Assembly: GCA_025529335.1 (NCBI GenBank)
Contig: JAMYHX010000063.1
Coordinates: 1-64,000 of the forward strand
Direction: 5' to 3'
Source of the DNA: Rhizopus sp. PT2906
Taxonomy: Eukaryota > Mucoromycota > Mucoromycetes > Mucorales > Rhizopodaceae
DNA length: 64,000 nucleotides
Shown here: piece by piece, positions 12,701 through 23,431 of the stretch
How positions within the stretch are numbered: the stretch's first letter is position 1
Layout of the letters: each line of letters starts with the position of its first letter
The notes under the pieces: generated by a model
The model's database searches: none
The model's input: the letters and a program-made list of their open reading frames with translations, nothing else
Told to the model about the DNA's origin: nothing
Translations under genes and position numbers: made by a program

Positions 12701-13709
12701 GATTTTGGTGCGCTTGGGGTTATCTCTATTTCAGCGGTCTTCTTATTTTATACTATACTTTGAAGTAGTACCTATCCAATTGTATACACTTCTTTCCGAA
12801 GTATGCTGTGACTCTATATAGTTTCTTCATTTTATTCTTGCAATGCCCAACCTGTAAAGGCTGAGCAAGCTAACCGTATTTCGTATAGGGTGCTGGACGT
12901 ATATTTTGTAGTTTGAAGTTGAGATACTCTTTGGAGTTAGCTTCGACCACTTCTATCTCGCATCTTCTTTTATGATCTATCTGTTTGTGTTATAGATTCA
13001 CGTTATGAAGCATAATGTAGTGCTTAGGCGTTAATAGATATCTGATATCATTATCTCTATGATATAATGCAAAAACGTCTATATGGCCAGGATCAACAGA
13101 ACAGGAACTAAGATATCACTCTTTCTTTGCATTACTAAAGCCCTGAGGCTCTGCTGTGCTCAGCTTTAGATTGTAAATGTCAATTAAGCCGATAGCATGC
13201 AAATTAGATTCTTTATTAATAAGAATGGAAAAGAACCTTGAGTATTGTTAGGTCAGTGGACGTTTTGGAGCGTCTGATTTACATAGATTGGAATATATAA
13301 TTACAAAGCTACCATTCTGTTACTTGACATGAGTCATGAAGGATAAGCATTTCTCACAATAATAAATGAATTACTTCCAATCGAATTTGTTTCATAGAGT
13401 TTAGTTAATCTAGTATTACTTGCTCTATTAAATATGGACTTATAATTTTGTAGTAAACAGCAACCTTTATTGTAGGGATTAACCTTGTGTAGAGTATTTT
13501 GATATTTCTTGCAGTTATTGTTTTCTTCTTGTTAAAAATGACCCTAAATTCTTTTCATTTGTATTTTATGCAAACCTGTTTAATACAAAATGGTATTCTT
13601 TCTCTTCATTTCAACTAGAACAAGTACTTGAAAAATAATCTTTCTGACCTGGATACTTTGTTGCTATGATACCTTATCGTGGTATTATGTTGAATATATC
13701 GTAGACTAT

Positions 13710-13730
13710 TTCTCTCTCTCTCTCTCTTTC
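13710..13730. repeat. (CT)n microsatellite
   Basis: TCTCTC tract of about nine units, with further pyrimidine runs upstream and downstream. Confidence 0.85.
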
Positions 13731-14010
13731 GTTTTCTCAGAAAGGTACACCTATAACTTACCGAATTTTTTTCATCACTGCTTGCTGTAAAGCGAATACG
13801 ACATTCGGATTTTGAAATGATACTTTTGTAAGCATACTTTCTAGTTTCTGTATTTCTCTCTCCTTTCTTTTCTTTTCTTTTTCTTTGTTTTCTGTTAATC
13901 ATCTTTGATTTCTTAAAGACTGGATCTATTTCATACATTATAGCTTGTAAACAAAGAAGACAAATAGACTTCACAATCTGACTAAAAAAAAAACATTTTA
14001 AAGAAACACA

Positions 14011-16550
14011 ATGAATTCTATGCAACTACCCCCTCATAATGACTTTGAAGCAACATGGGCATTCTTAGAAGAGGGTCTTGATCAAGTCATGTGTCGCTTT
14101 GAGCAAGGATTGACTCGTGCTCGTTATTCTATTCTTTACAGGTAATTGATTAACATTTTATCGGGATGGGAGTGATGACGTGCTAATGCTCCCTATTATT
14201 TATTATAGTGCCGTTCATAATTACTGTGCAAGAAGCGAGACCAATCTACATACCGCTGCTCATTATAATGCTCCTAATGCTCCAATGTCGAGACGACGTA
14301 AGAATAAAACAAGTATGCACGTACGCGCGTGTTCTTACTTTTTAATTAGCTGCGCCCACACCTCCTTTGATTGGTGGAGAAGTGTATACCAAACTTTGCG
14401 AATACTTACAAAAACATTTGGAAAAGATTAGACAAGAATCTGAACAGTATATGGATGAATCTTTATTACAGTTTTATACCAGACAGTGGACAAGGTATAC
14501 GGCTGCTGCTCGTGTCGTGAACAATATCTTTATGTATTTAAACCGTTATTGGGTGAAGCGTGAAATTGACGAAGATAGAAAAAGTGATATTTATGATGTG
14601 TTCAGCTTAACTCTCTACAGTTGGAAGAAGTACATGTTTGAATATGTTCATTATAATGTCATATCAGCCGTATTGAAGTTGATTGAAAAACAAAGAAACG
14701 GTGAAATTATCGAAACAGGTCTAATAAAGAATGTCATTGACTCATTTGGTAAGGACAACCTTGTTGTACTGGTAACATTGGCTCATTCTTTTTATTAGTA
14801 TCACTCGGGCTTGATCACAATGACTCTTCAAAATCAAACTTGGATGTCTATAGAAACTATTTTGAAAAGCAATTCCTTGAAGCAACTGAAGTCTATTACA
14901 AGACAGAATCTGAAAAGTTCATCACCGAAAATAGTATTCCTGACTACATGAAGAAAGCAGAAGTGAGATTGAATGAAGAAGAAAACAGAGTACAGATGTA
15001 CCTTCATCCTTCTACCCACAAGACTCTTATTCCCATTTGTGAAACTGTTTTGGTAAAGAATCAAGAAGAAACCATCTGGGAAGGCTTCCAAGGTTTACTT
15101 GATGCAGACAAGCAAGAAGATCTTCATCGCATGTATGCACTTCTCGCTCGTATTCCAGATGGGTTGAACCCTCTAAGAAGTAGCTTTGAAGCTCATGTCA
15201 AGAAGGCGGGCCTTTCTGCTATCGAAAGAATCGCCCAAAATGAATCAGAAGGCTTTGATCCTAAAAGCTATGTCGATACCCTTTTGGAGGTCCACAAGAA
15301 ATACAATGATCTCACTCAGACTGCATTCTGTGGTGAAGCTGGATTTGTTGCTGCTTTGGATAAGGCCTGTGGTGAGTTTGTTAACCGCAACAAGGTCTGC
15401 AAGGGTGCTTCTAATAAATCTCCTGAACTACTGGCTCGCTTCTGTGATCAACTGTTAAAAAAGAGTGCCAAGAATCCAGAGGAGGAAGAATTAGAAGATG
15501 TGCTGAACAATGTGATGACTGTGTTCAAGTATGTCGAAGACAAGGACGTCTTTCAAAAATTCTATTCCAAGATGTTGGCCAAGCGATTGGTTAATGGTAC
15601 ATCTGCCTCTGATGACTCTGAAGGCTCTATGATTTCCAAATTGAAAGAAGCTTGTGGATTTGAATATACATCCAAACTTCAGCGTATGTTGACAGATATG
15701 TCACTCAGTAAGGAACTAAACGAAGAGTTTAAAAATGTCGTTCAAAAGTCCTCTGATACTGCATCCAATGGTAGGTGGCCATCCAATCTGTATTCACATC
15801 CATTAACTTTATTGTATAGCCGACTTCAATATCCTCGTACTCAGTGCTGGTTCCTGGCCACTTTCAGCTCCTTCAACCTCATTTAATCTTCCAGACGATG
15901 TTGTCGAAATATATGATAAATTCCAACAATTTTACCAAACAAAGCACGTAGGACGTAAGCTAAACTGGCTATTCCAGTTATCCAAAGCAGAACTCAAGAC
16001 GCATTATCTCAAGTCAAGCAAAGTGGGATATACCTTTATGGTATCTGCTTACCAAATGGGTATCTTACTTCAGTACAATAATGCTGATAGCTACACCTAT
16101 GAAGAATTACAAAAGAGTACTGCCCTGTCATCTGAAGCATTAAACCCTGCTTTGGGTATTCTGGTCAAAGCTAAGGTATTGTTGCTTCGTGATGGTGAAA
16201 ATGTAGGCGACAAAGGAAGCTCGTATGCTCTTAATCAAGACTTTAAGAGTAAAAAGGTTCGTATCAATCTTAATATGCAAATGAAGATGGAGCAAAAGGC
16301 AGAAACAGATGAGACACACAAGACAATTGAAGAAGACAGAATGTTTGTTATGCAAGCAGCTATTGTCAGAATCATGAAGACTCGTAAAGTCATGAAACAT
16401 GTTGCTCTTATAGATGAAGTTATTACTCAGCTACAATCAAGATTCAAGCCCAAGGTTCCAGCTATCAAAAAGTGCATTGATGTGCTTTTGGAAAAAGAGT
16501 ACATTGAACGCGTTGAAAATCAAAAGGATATGTACAGCTATGTTGCATAA
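14011..16550 (+). CDS. CDC53: Cullin 1, SCF ubiquitin-ligase scaffold
   Basis: Backbone of SCF E3 ligases: the N-terminal repeats bind Skp1/F-box proteins and the C-terminus binds Rbx1. Five exons (14011-14141, 14209-14312, 14350-14748, 14799-15770, 15820-16550) give 778 aa, close to the length of animal CUL1. Diagnostic pieces are the N-terminal LYSAVHNYC segment, YMKKAEVRLNEEENRV, the core LLDADKQEDLHRMYALLARI, the cullin-homology YSKMLAKRLVNGTSASDDSE, and the C-terminal winged helix IVRIMKTRKVMKH, which carries the neddylation lysine, ending in MYSYVA. Intron 2 is only 37 nt. DCN1, which promotes cullin neddylation, and an F-box protein lie in the same window. The next gene converges, with 40 nt between stops. 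Confidence 0.95.
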
Positions 16551-16590
16551 AGAGCATTGTTTATCAATAAAATATGGTTCTTTCTACACT

Positions 16591-17309
16591 TTATTCTTCT
16601 TCAGAGGCTGACCCATCTCCATAGTCGTCGTCATCATCATGAGCAATATCAGCATCATCCTTTTAAAAAAGTGAATGAATAAATCATAATTTTTTCATAA
16701 TTTCTTGATAACTTACCAAGTCATATGCTGCACTGGCTTCTTCTAGTATTTTCTTGATATCAGTGTGCTTTGGATTAACCAATTGAATAGGTGTTAATTT
16801 ATTACGGTTAGCAACCCTACCAAAAATAGTGTCAATATGAATAAAAAAAAAAAACCGAATATCTCTCTTACTTTGGGTCTGCTCCAGCAGCCAACAATAG
16901 CTCTACCATAGCAACAGCCATGTCATGATCTTCATTGGCATATTGTACAGCCAAATGTAAAGGGGTATTGCCTTCAAGGGTATTTTGGATATCCAGGTCG
17001 ATTTCTTCATGGTTAACAAGTACTTCAAGACAACCGATAGAACCTGTCTTGGCGCTGTTCTTCAGCTGTATCAGTAATAGTTTTTCTAAATGGTTCAAAC
17101 AGCTAAAACTTACGCATAATGTGCGCCTGTGTTGCCTGCACCATCTGTAAAGTTCACATTACAATTACTCTCTTCGAGTAACTTTTCTAATTCCTCTTCT
17201 TGATCACCTCGGCATAATGCCAGTAAAAGCTCATCTTTTGTAGATGAGTAAGTCTGCTTATGTTTTCATTAGTCTCTTCTTCCTTACTGTTCGAAGCGCC
17301 TTCAGTCAT
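16591..17309 (-). CDS. Ankyrin-repeat protein with acidic tail
   Basis: Five exons (17309-17288, 17234-17114, 17054-16872, 16816-16717, 16659-16591) encode 164 aa. Ankyrin repeats are clear: GNTGAHYAAKTGSIGCLEVL, then EGNTPLHLAVQYAN with VELLLAAGADPK, then NRNKLTPIQLV. The last ~25 residues are strongly acidic (DIAHDDDDDYGDG...EEE). It resembles the small fungal ankyrin proteins of the YCR051W type, whose role is poorly known. Two acceptors are AAAAG rather than pyrimidine-rich. They were chosen because nearer AGs give stops, so exons 1-3 are less certain than the ankyrin core. Confidence 0.8.
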
Positions 17310-17813
17310 TTTGTAGAAAATATAAAAAGCTTATTTGTCTTTTATTGGGCCACCCTCTTTCAACTACGCTTTAATCGGGCTGTGAATCGTAATCGCGCTG
17401 GAGCCTCATTATAGTATTCACACTTTAAGCTCAGACAAATGGTGGTCAGACGAATCAAAATGAAGTTTACCTTTTTGGACAAAACAAAAATGGAAATTCA
17501 GATACAAAAGGAAGTTATTATAGACTGAAATAGGAATATTTGAACTGAAGCTCATAAAAGACAACATTATCCGCAATCTGACGGATTGAATAAAGGTATA
17601 TTTTGTGAGTAAAGAAGAGGCAACACACATCTTTCAAGCTATATTTATAATAGAGATCATCTTTTGTCATTGTATTCACTGAGCTGTTTGATTCCACGCT
17701 AAAGTCGATACCAAATGTTATGGCAGTTAAGTTTATTAGACCTGACAAAAAGGACGTAATTTTATTGATTAAATGAATTTTGATTTCACTTTCTGCTCCT
17801 CTTTTTGCTTCAG
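17310..17813. other. Intergenic between ankyrin gene and element relic
   Basis: Promoter side of the ankyrin gene, then AT-rich sequence. Two overlapping minus-strand frames (17418-17748) show no motif and no plausible start context. Confidence 0.5.
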
Positions 17814-18376
17814 ATGAAAAGACATTCTACATTATCCAGCTTAGAAAGACCTTCAAAAGGCGCAAAGCCAAATGAATGTAAAGCATTCGATCTAGTTCAT
17901 TATCAGTCAATATTTAACATTATTCTGGTATAGATACAATAGCACCAATTCAAGAAGTGGATTATTCTTGCACAGTAAATCAAGAAGGTACCTCTTCTTC
18001 CTCAAGTAAACCAGGGCCTTTGAAAAAAGCATAACAAAAGATTGATAAGCAAAATGCATTTTTAAAATTCAAAACAGAGCAAAAGGCTCTAAAAGAAGCC
18101 AAGTGCCTCTCATGTAGGTTAACAACACACGCGCGATCAACGAGTAACTTGTGCCCAAACAAGAAAGCAAAAGTACCTGTTTGCAGCCCTGGTGAAAGAG
18201 TTGAAAACTTTGTAATCAAGATGTCCTTACCTAATGTTTGTAACAATCAACAACTTGTTCAGCATATCAAGAATCTAGCAGATTATACCATCAAAGTTTT
18301 TTTTGTGGGATCCCTTTTTGTCAATTTCATCTTTATCAAAGTATCATCGTCATTACGATTATATGATCTTGGCTGA
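17814..18376 (+). pseudogene. Decayed mobile-element ORF, N-terminal Fanzor-like fragment
   Basis: Starts MKRHSTLSSLERPSKG, then a GT-AG intron (17878-17933) and an exon reading YTIAPIQEVDYS onward. An in-frame TAA near 18031 breaks it. The same frame then continues with a Cys/His cluster of form CX2CX4HX7C (CLSCRLTTHARSTSNLC) and a segment PGERVENFVIKMSLPNVC...FVGSLFVNFIFIK before it loses similarity. The Zn-knuckle-like cluster and the FVIK...VGSLFVNF stretch look like the N-terminal half of the repetitive Fanzor-type (TnpB-like) proteins of Mucorales. That assignment rests on memory of the family and needs a search. No C-terminal nuclease half follows, so this is a truncated, inactive copy. 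Confidence 0.55.
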
Positions 18377-18647
18377 TATCCTCCTACGTCTGCTTTTTCT
18401 GTCCTTTTGTTTGCCACAATCCTCTCTCTCTCTCTCTCTTAAAAAGATAAAAATGGTTATTTATTATTGTGTAAGAAGGGGAAAAAAGTATTCTTGTATT
18501 GAAGAGACAGACAATATCATTTGTGTATGAACGTAAATTTTTATTCTATAAAATGAACCATAGCATCAACCCCATTTATATATCCAACATAAAAATAATC
18601 AAGCATATAAAAACATATACATATACAAAAGAAAAATAAATAGAGAA
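18377..18647. other. Short intergenic gap with CT tract
   Basis: Contains a (CT)n run near 18421-18440 and the 3' flank of the Myb/SANT gene. Nothing coding seen. Confidence 0.5.
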
Positions 18648-19565
18648 TTACAAAGGGTTATCATTGACTAATTCCCTTGAAGAGAGCTGGTTCATATAAG
18701 GAAGTTTCTGAAGTGCTGGTAAGATTTCTCTTCTCCATTGATCTTTACACGCTTTGCTTCCTCGGTTAACTCGAGTTGCAACATGTTCCCAGTTGAAAGT
18801 CGTCATATCGCCTAGTTTCTTGTCTTCAATAATAGCCATGATCAACTGCATCCTGTCTTCCGCTGACCATCGTGGCTTCTTTTTGCCAGTTTCTTTTGTT
18901 TCATCACATTTGATGTCATCCTTTGACTGCTCCGTCTGGAAGTTTGTTTCAAATGGATCGTAATAGGGTCTAGTCAAGTAGTCTCGCTGATCCACCGGCT
19001 CTGAACAGTAGCTGGGTCGTTTACCATAGTTAAATCTATAGTGTCTGGTCACCATTGCCTTCGGGCTCACAGGCGAATACAAATTGGGTCGCATATAGGT
19101 ACAGCGTCGGCTAAATGAGCGATTGACCGGCACAAACAGAGGTGGAATAGGTCCTGAGTATCCTTTATCATTGTAGCCCGGGTATACAGAGTTTCTGTGA
19201 TTTTTGGAAAATATTGATTCTCTTTGCTCGAAGGTATGAAATGATCTTCTTCGTTTTCCTTGAGTATCGGTAGGGCTATCTGACGTAGACAGAATGTTCA
19301 TCTGACTGACCAATTCGACGGGGCTAGGATAGCTACTGGTACCAACATGCGTTTGAGGAGATTCCAGAGGATGAATGAGTTGAGAGATCGGTTGCATGGT
19401 TTCATCACATTGACTGCTAGGTAGACGCATCCAGCTGGTCTGGTCGAGGGGTGCAGGGACTTCAATGTCTTTACTGTCAATACCATTACATCCAAGTTGG
19501 CTAAGGGGGTCATAGCAGCGAATAGGGGGTAGAGTAATTTTAGTTTTATTGTTTAGGCTTCCCAT
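18648..19565 (-). CDS. Myb/SANT-like DNA-binding protein
   Basis: Single exon, 305 aa. The start chosen is the ATG at 19565 (MGSLNNKTK); the longer upstream frame only adds a poly-Phe/Leu run encoded by poly-pyrimidine leader sequence. The C-terminal ~60 residues form a Myb/SANT-like helix-turn-helix: RWSAEDRMQLIMAIIEDK, then FNWEHVATRV and SKACKDQWRR, with the three spaced aromatic positions of the fold. The N-terminal 230 residues are low in structure and rich in Pro, Ser, Tyr and Arg. The likely role is nuclear DNA or chromatin binding; the target is unknown. It could also be a SANT-type protein-interaction module. Confidence 0.75.
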   Translation of the reverse strand: MGSLNNKTKITLPPIRCYDPLSQLGCNGIDSKDIEVPAPLDQTSWMRLPSSQCDETMQPISQLIHPLESPQTHVGTSSYPSPVELVSQMNILSTSDSPTDTQGKRRRSFHTFEQRESIFSKNHRNSVYPGYNDKGYSGPIPPLFVPVNRSFSRRCTYMRPNLYSPVSPKAMVTRHYRFNYGKRPSYCSEPVDQRDYLTRPYYDPFETNFQTEQSKDDIKCDETKETGKKKPRWSAEDRMQLIMAIIEDKKLGDMTTFNWEHVATRVNRGSKACKDQWRREILPALQKLPYMNQLSSRELVNDNPL

Positions 19566-20035
19566 TGGTGCTTTTAAAGTTCGTCTAAGGAGAAAAGGAA
19601 GAAAAAAAAAGAGAGAGAGAGATAAAAGGTCAAGAAAGAAAAAAAAAAAGGTCTTTTTATACAAAGAGATGCTGATTTATTCTAAATAGTTTAATGTTTT
19701 TATATCTTATAATGCAGCAACTTTCTTTGAGAAGTAATTAATGTCAATTATGTAAACGTTCAACAATGAGTTTTTAAACATCGAAACCATCAACACACAG
19801 ACCACCTATTTTATTCTTTTTAAAAACAAGTTTCGTTTTTGTTATTTTATCTATTGTGGCGAGGCCAGATCCCACGTTTATTGCCACGATAGACGATCAC
19901 TTCTGCTAAACTTATTAACTGCATGTTAGTTAATAAAGGGGAGGCGTTTGATATATATAAGGCAATGTAGGTCTAGTTTGATTTTATTTGTTTTCTATAA
20001 ATATACAACTAAATTGTGTTTCTTTTTTTTTTTTT
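19566..20035. other. Intergenic with poly-A/T tracts
   Basis: Leader side of the Myb/SANT gene, with GA-rich and poly-A tracts, and the 3' flank of the transporter gene. No coding signal. Confidence 0.5.
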
Positions 20036-21638
20036 TTAATGAGATGCTATACGCATTATATTAAATGTCAAACAAAAAGCCATGATGAGGATACCATAGA
20101 TACTTAGTGCAACCGCTAGGATCTTTCCTGGATTCCAAGGATCATTTTCATGTATTTTATAATAGAATAAACCAGGCAAGATGAATGAAATTGTGGTCGA
20201 GCCAGTGGATCCAACAAAGGACAGTACCTTTATGATATTAATTAAATGCATGCACATCGCATCAAATCTCTATCTATCGTCTCTTTAGAGTCTCACTTAC
20301 CACATCCAATTTTGTTACTGTAATAGCAGTAATATAGCTCAAGATCAAAATAGCTGTTGTCATGGTAAAATATTTGAAAGCAGAAGGACGCCTTTTGTTA
20401 TGACCAAATAAAAAGACCTTGTCGAGTGAGGCCCTACAGGGATGAGCTTGAAGTGGGTAACTAAAGACGACGAGTATGACCATTGCAAGACGTCCACCTG
20501 CTACAAAATAACTTGATGGGTCTATGATATAATCTTAGTTTATCATACTATGATGAAAATTGCGACTTACATTCCATGATAATATTGCTGAGCACATTTC
20601 TACCGAAACTAAGATAGCCAAGGATAGCAATGCCTTCATATACACAAGCAGAGATGCCAATCGAAAGACTGATTACCCTCGTAATCGATTCACGGCTATT
20701 GTCTCGAAGCTCATTGTAAACTGAGAATATCTGGAAAGATATATTAGACATGGCTTTGTTTATGAAATAAGTGACTTACATTTTGATGACAAGTAAATGA
20801 AAACACAAATACTGGCAAATGGCCAAAGATACTCGAGGACAGATTAAAGTATTCGATATCATCGGGCGATGGTGGAGGATAATTGGGAGAGAAGTAATGA
20901 TAGATCACAATGACGCAAAGGTAGACAACTGCAAAAAGCGCCACTAGACTAGTATACTTTAGTGAATCGAGCTTTCTTAGGAAACTAAGTGGCAACACGA
21001 GTGCAAGCATAAATAAAGTAATCCAGAACCGTCGATCTGTTAAAAAATATGCTAGATCTGCATGATTTGTCAAAGATGCCATGACCTTTTGACAGATTAA
21101 ACATCAACATACGATCTCTCTCTCTCTTTCTCTTTTTATCTTTACCTGTGGCATAAGATCTCCAATAATAATCAGATAAGATACTGCAACTCCAAAACAT
21201 TTGATGGCAATAGCCAAATCAAATAGTACAGATACTTTCGGCCATGTTAATTTGGATACAGCAAAGAATGATGCATGTCTGCCTTCTGTACGTGCTGCAC
21301 ATCTTGATAAGAAATATAGTCCAGTACCAGAGGCTAGTGCTGATAAGAAAATAAAGAAAACACCAGGGATGATACCTACAGATGCCATTGCAGATGGCTG
21401 TTGATTGTTAATGTCTATTCTTCCAATAATAAAGCTTATTTACCATTGCTAGCATGCCTGTTCCTAAGATAGTATTTGCCAAATTGATCACACAACCGAA
21501 AGTGCTTGCAGTTGCTTGTTGTAATTCATAGTCAGAAACAAGAAATTGAACATCTTGATTAGAAAGTAACGGATTATGATCTTCCGTATTTGTATAGTCC
21601 TCATTAGACCTCTCGACTGGTTTATATTCACTGTCCAT
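20036..21638 (-). CDS. Vacuolar-type amino acid transporter (AVT5/6/7-like)
   Basis: Aa_trans (AAAP) family permease with about eleven membrane segments, probably moving amino acids across the vacuolar membrane. Six exons (21638-21444, 21397-21146, 21085-20780, 20730-20571, 20521-20301, 20227-20036) give 441 aa. Family landmarks are the first segment CVINLANTILGTGMLAMPSA, the GLYFLSRCA turn, KCFGVAVSYLIIIGDLMP, the FSFTCHQN loop and FSYPLQAHPCRASLDK. Closest in style to yeast Avt5-7. The frame stays open upstream of the ATG at 21638 back to a possible acceptor at 21686, but I found no upstream exon that keeps phase, so up to ~20 N-terminal residues may be missing. All internal introns fit. 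Confidence 0.88.
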
Positions 21639-21699
21639 ACTTATCGAATTATTTGAAACATCAGCTTCTTTTCCTGTTGTCAATACTAAAAAAAAATGA

Positions 21700-22782
21700 G
21701 AGTAAGAGAAAGGACACTAAAGGTAGGTACATAATGCTTATTCAATTGCCGATTAATGGCGGTCATTCAAGATTCGTAGCGTCAGGAAGAGACAGATCGT
21801 AAGAGCAAATACATGAGAAATTAGAATGTCTTATTCTGTAGATGTGCTTTATAATCTGAATTTTTCTGTATACATAAAATTGCCTCAATAAATAATGCTA
21901 TCAAGTTTGAGCTTATCGTTGCAGAATGTGATCAGAAAGTCTATAAGACTTAAACTCGCGCGATCAAGGGGGAAAAAAAAAGAAGGGGACATGGAAAGCT
22001 ATGACAAGGAGAGGTACTGAATGTCTTGTTGGATTCAACACAAGTCTGAATTGGCGTTGTTTACACCAAGATCTTAAGAATGGAAAGAGTTCATGGTCAA
22101 GGGAAGGAGTTGTTGGGTTAGTGTGTAAAAGATGACATGCACATTAAGTCTTTAGCGCAGTATATGAGATTTATCTGAGATCTACAAGGAATTTCAAAAA
22201 ATGCCGACTCTTTTTTGTTCATAATCAGATGAATATCAGATGAATATATATAACGCTGTCAGATTGATCTTTAACCTGTTGAAACAATTTGGCATGTAAT
22301 TCGAACTTGTCTGCTAATATTGCCCTTCTTTTTGTCTCTCAATAGAATAATGGAAAACGGTACTTCTAAAACAAACATATGCGCCTCCTATGTTGCAACA
22401 TTGCCAACAGACTCGGGCTATCAAACCTGCCAAGCATGCAGAGAAAGAGCTGCGGATTCGCAATGTAGTGTAACCTAAATAGAGATAATAAATATGATCT
22501 GCATAAACAATCTCGGTGGATACATCGTCCTTTCAGCTTTACTACAATAATCTGACAACATTCATATGTCTGACGTAATCTATAGGTACGGTCAGCTGTG
22601 ATATTGCAATAAGCCACTTTGAACAACCCTGATCTTTTCTCTCTTTTTCTCTAAACTGCGTCTCGTTTAGTAAGTTTGAGTGGTGAGTATGCCTATGTTT
22701 TTGGTTTTGTGTATGCATGTGTTGTGAGCATTGAAGTAATAATTGTTACTGTATCCCTTTTATTATATTGCAACACAGCTGG
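21700..22782. other. Intergenic region with a weak small ORF
   Basis: Promoter side of the transporter gene. A plus-strand 42-codon ORF near 22351-22479 (MENGTSKTNICASYV...) contains a CQACRER motif; it is too short and isolated to call. From about 22640 to the next ATG lies what looks like a 5' leader with an intron (donor GTGAGT near 22684, acceptor ACACAG near 22780). Confidence 0.4.
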
Positions 22783-23253
22783 ATGACCTCTTGTAAACAC
22801 CAAATTGAAAAGACCTCCAGGGACAGTAGTACCGACATAACTTCACCCAACTCGACTCGCCGAGATGACGAGTTATTTATTACTTCATTTTCATTACCCA
22901 CTCATTATAGTCCAAACATAGCAGCGGAATTATCGAGCTCTTTACCAGAGAATTATACCATCGATCATACTAAAACTTCTATGGCAAATTCTAGAACAGA
23001 TGATAGATATCGTGACCGAAAAGATCAATGTAAACATAATGATCGTGGCAAGATATATAAACATCGAAATTATCTCACAAAGCATCACTGGGAGGTTGCA
23101 TCCAAATTCTTACTGACAAAACGTCAGCAAGTTGAAATGCTTGAAGCAGCAATTATTCTTATGAACTTGGACAAGAAAAATAACTGTTGGTTTAGAAAAT
23201 CAAACACTAAAGAAGAAGAGTCAGACATTGATATCGAAATAGATGATATCTGA
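22783..23253 (+). CDS. Unrecognised 156-aa basic/hydrophilic protein
   Basis: Single coding exon; start taken at the ATG (MTSCKHQIEK) just after a probable 5'-UTR acceptor. The N-terminal half is Ser/Thr/Asp-rich. The middle is rich in Arg, Lys, His and Asp (DDRYRDRKDQCKHNDRGK). A helical segment follows (HWEVASKFLLTKRQQVEMLEAAIILMN), and the end is an acidic tail (EEESDIDIEIDDI). No known domain is seen. The helical segment could be a dimerisation or protein-binding region. It is probably lineage-specific, and its protein status rests on frame length and the leader-intron arrangement. Confidence 0.5.
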   Translation: MTSCKHQIEKTSRDSSTDITSPNSTRRDDELFITSFSLPTHYSPNIAAELSSSLPENYTIDHTKTSMANSRTDDRYRDRKDQCKHNDRGKIYKHRNYLTKHHWEVASKFLLTKRQQVEMLEAAIILMNLDKKNNCWFRKSNTKEEESDIDIEIDDI

Positions 23254-23431
23254 ATGGTTTATTAGGAAAGATAATAAATGGCTTTTTATATTTATCCAAA
23301 GATATAATGAACTTCTTAGTTTACAAATAAAAGAAGTATAGAAACTTTGTTACTTTACAATGAATATTGATTTTAATAAACAATGAATATTTAACAATAA
23401 GGTGTGTGTGTGTGTGTACAACCTTTCTGTA

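Larger units (their letters stand above)
7791..14010. other. 6.2-kb region without a recognisable gene
   Basis: No frame here carries a recognisable domain or can be joined to others by good splice signals. It contains degenerate repeats (8810-9020), an 8-bp minisatellite (9561-9740), CT tracts near 13710-13730 and many poly-A/T runs. The longest plus-strand frame (9022-9375, 117 codons) has no known motif and ends in a poly-T-encoded run. No tRNA, 5S or U-snRNA signature was seen by eye. Confidence 0.55.

Noticed and set aside
22351..22479. 42-codon ORF with CQACRER motif resembling fungal zinc-binding regulators
   Set aside because: No splice path to a longer protein and too short alone; left as a note in the intergenic entry.
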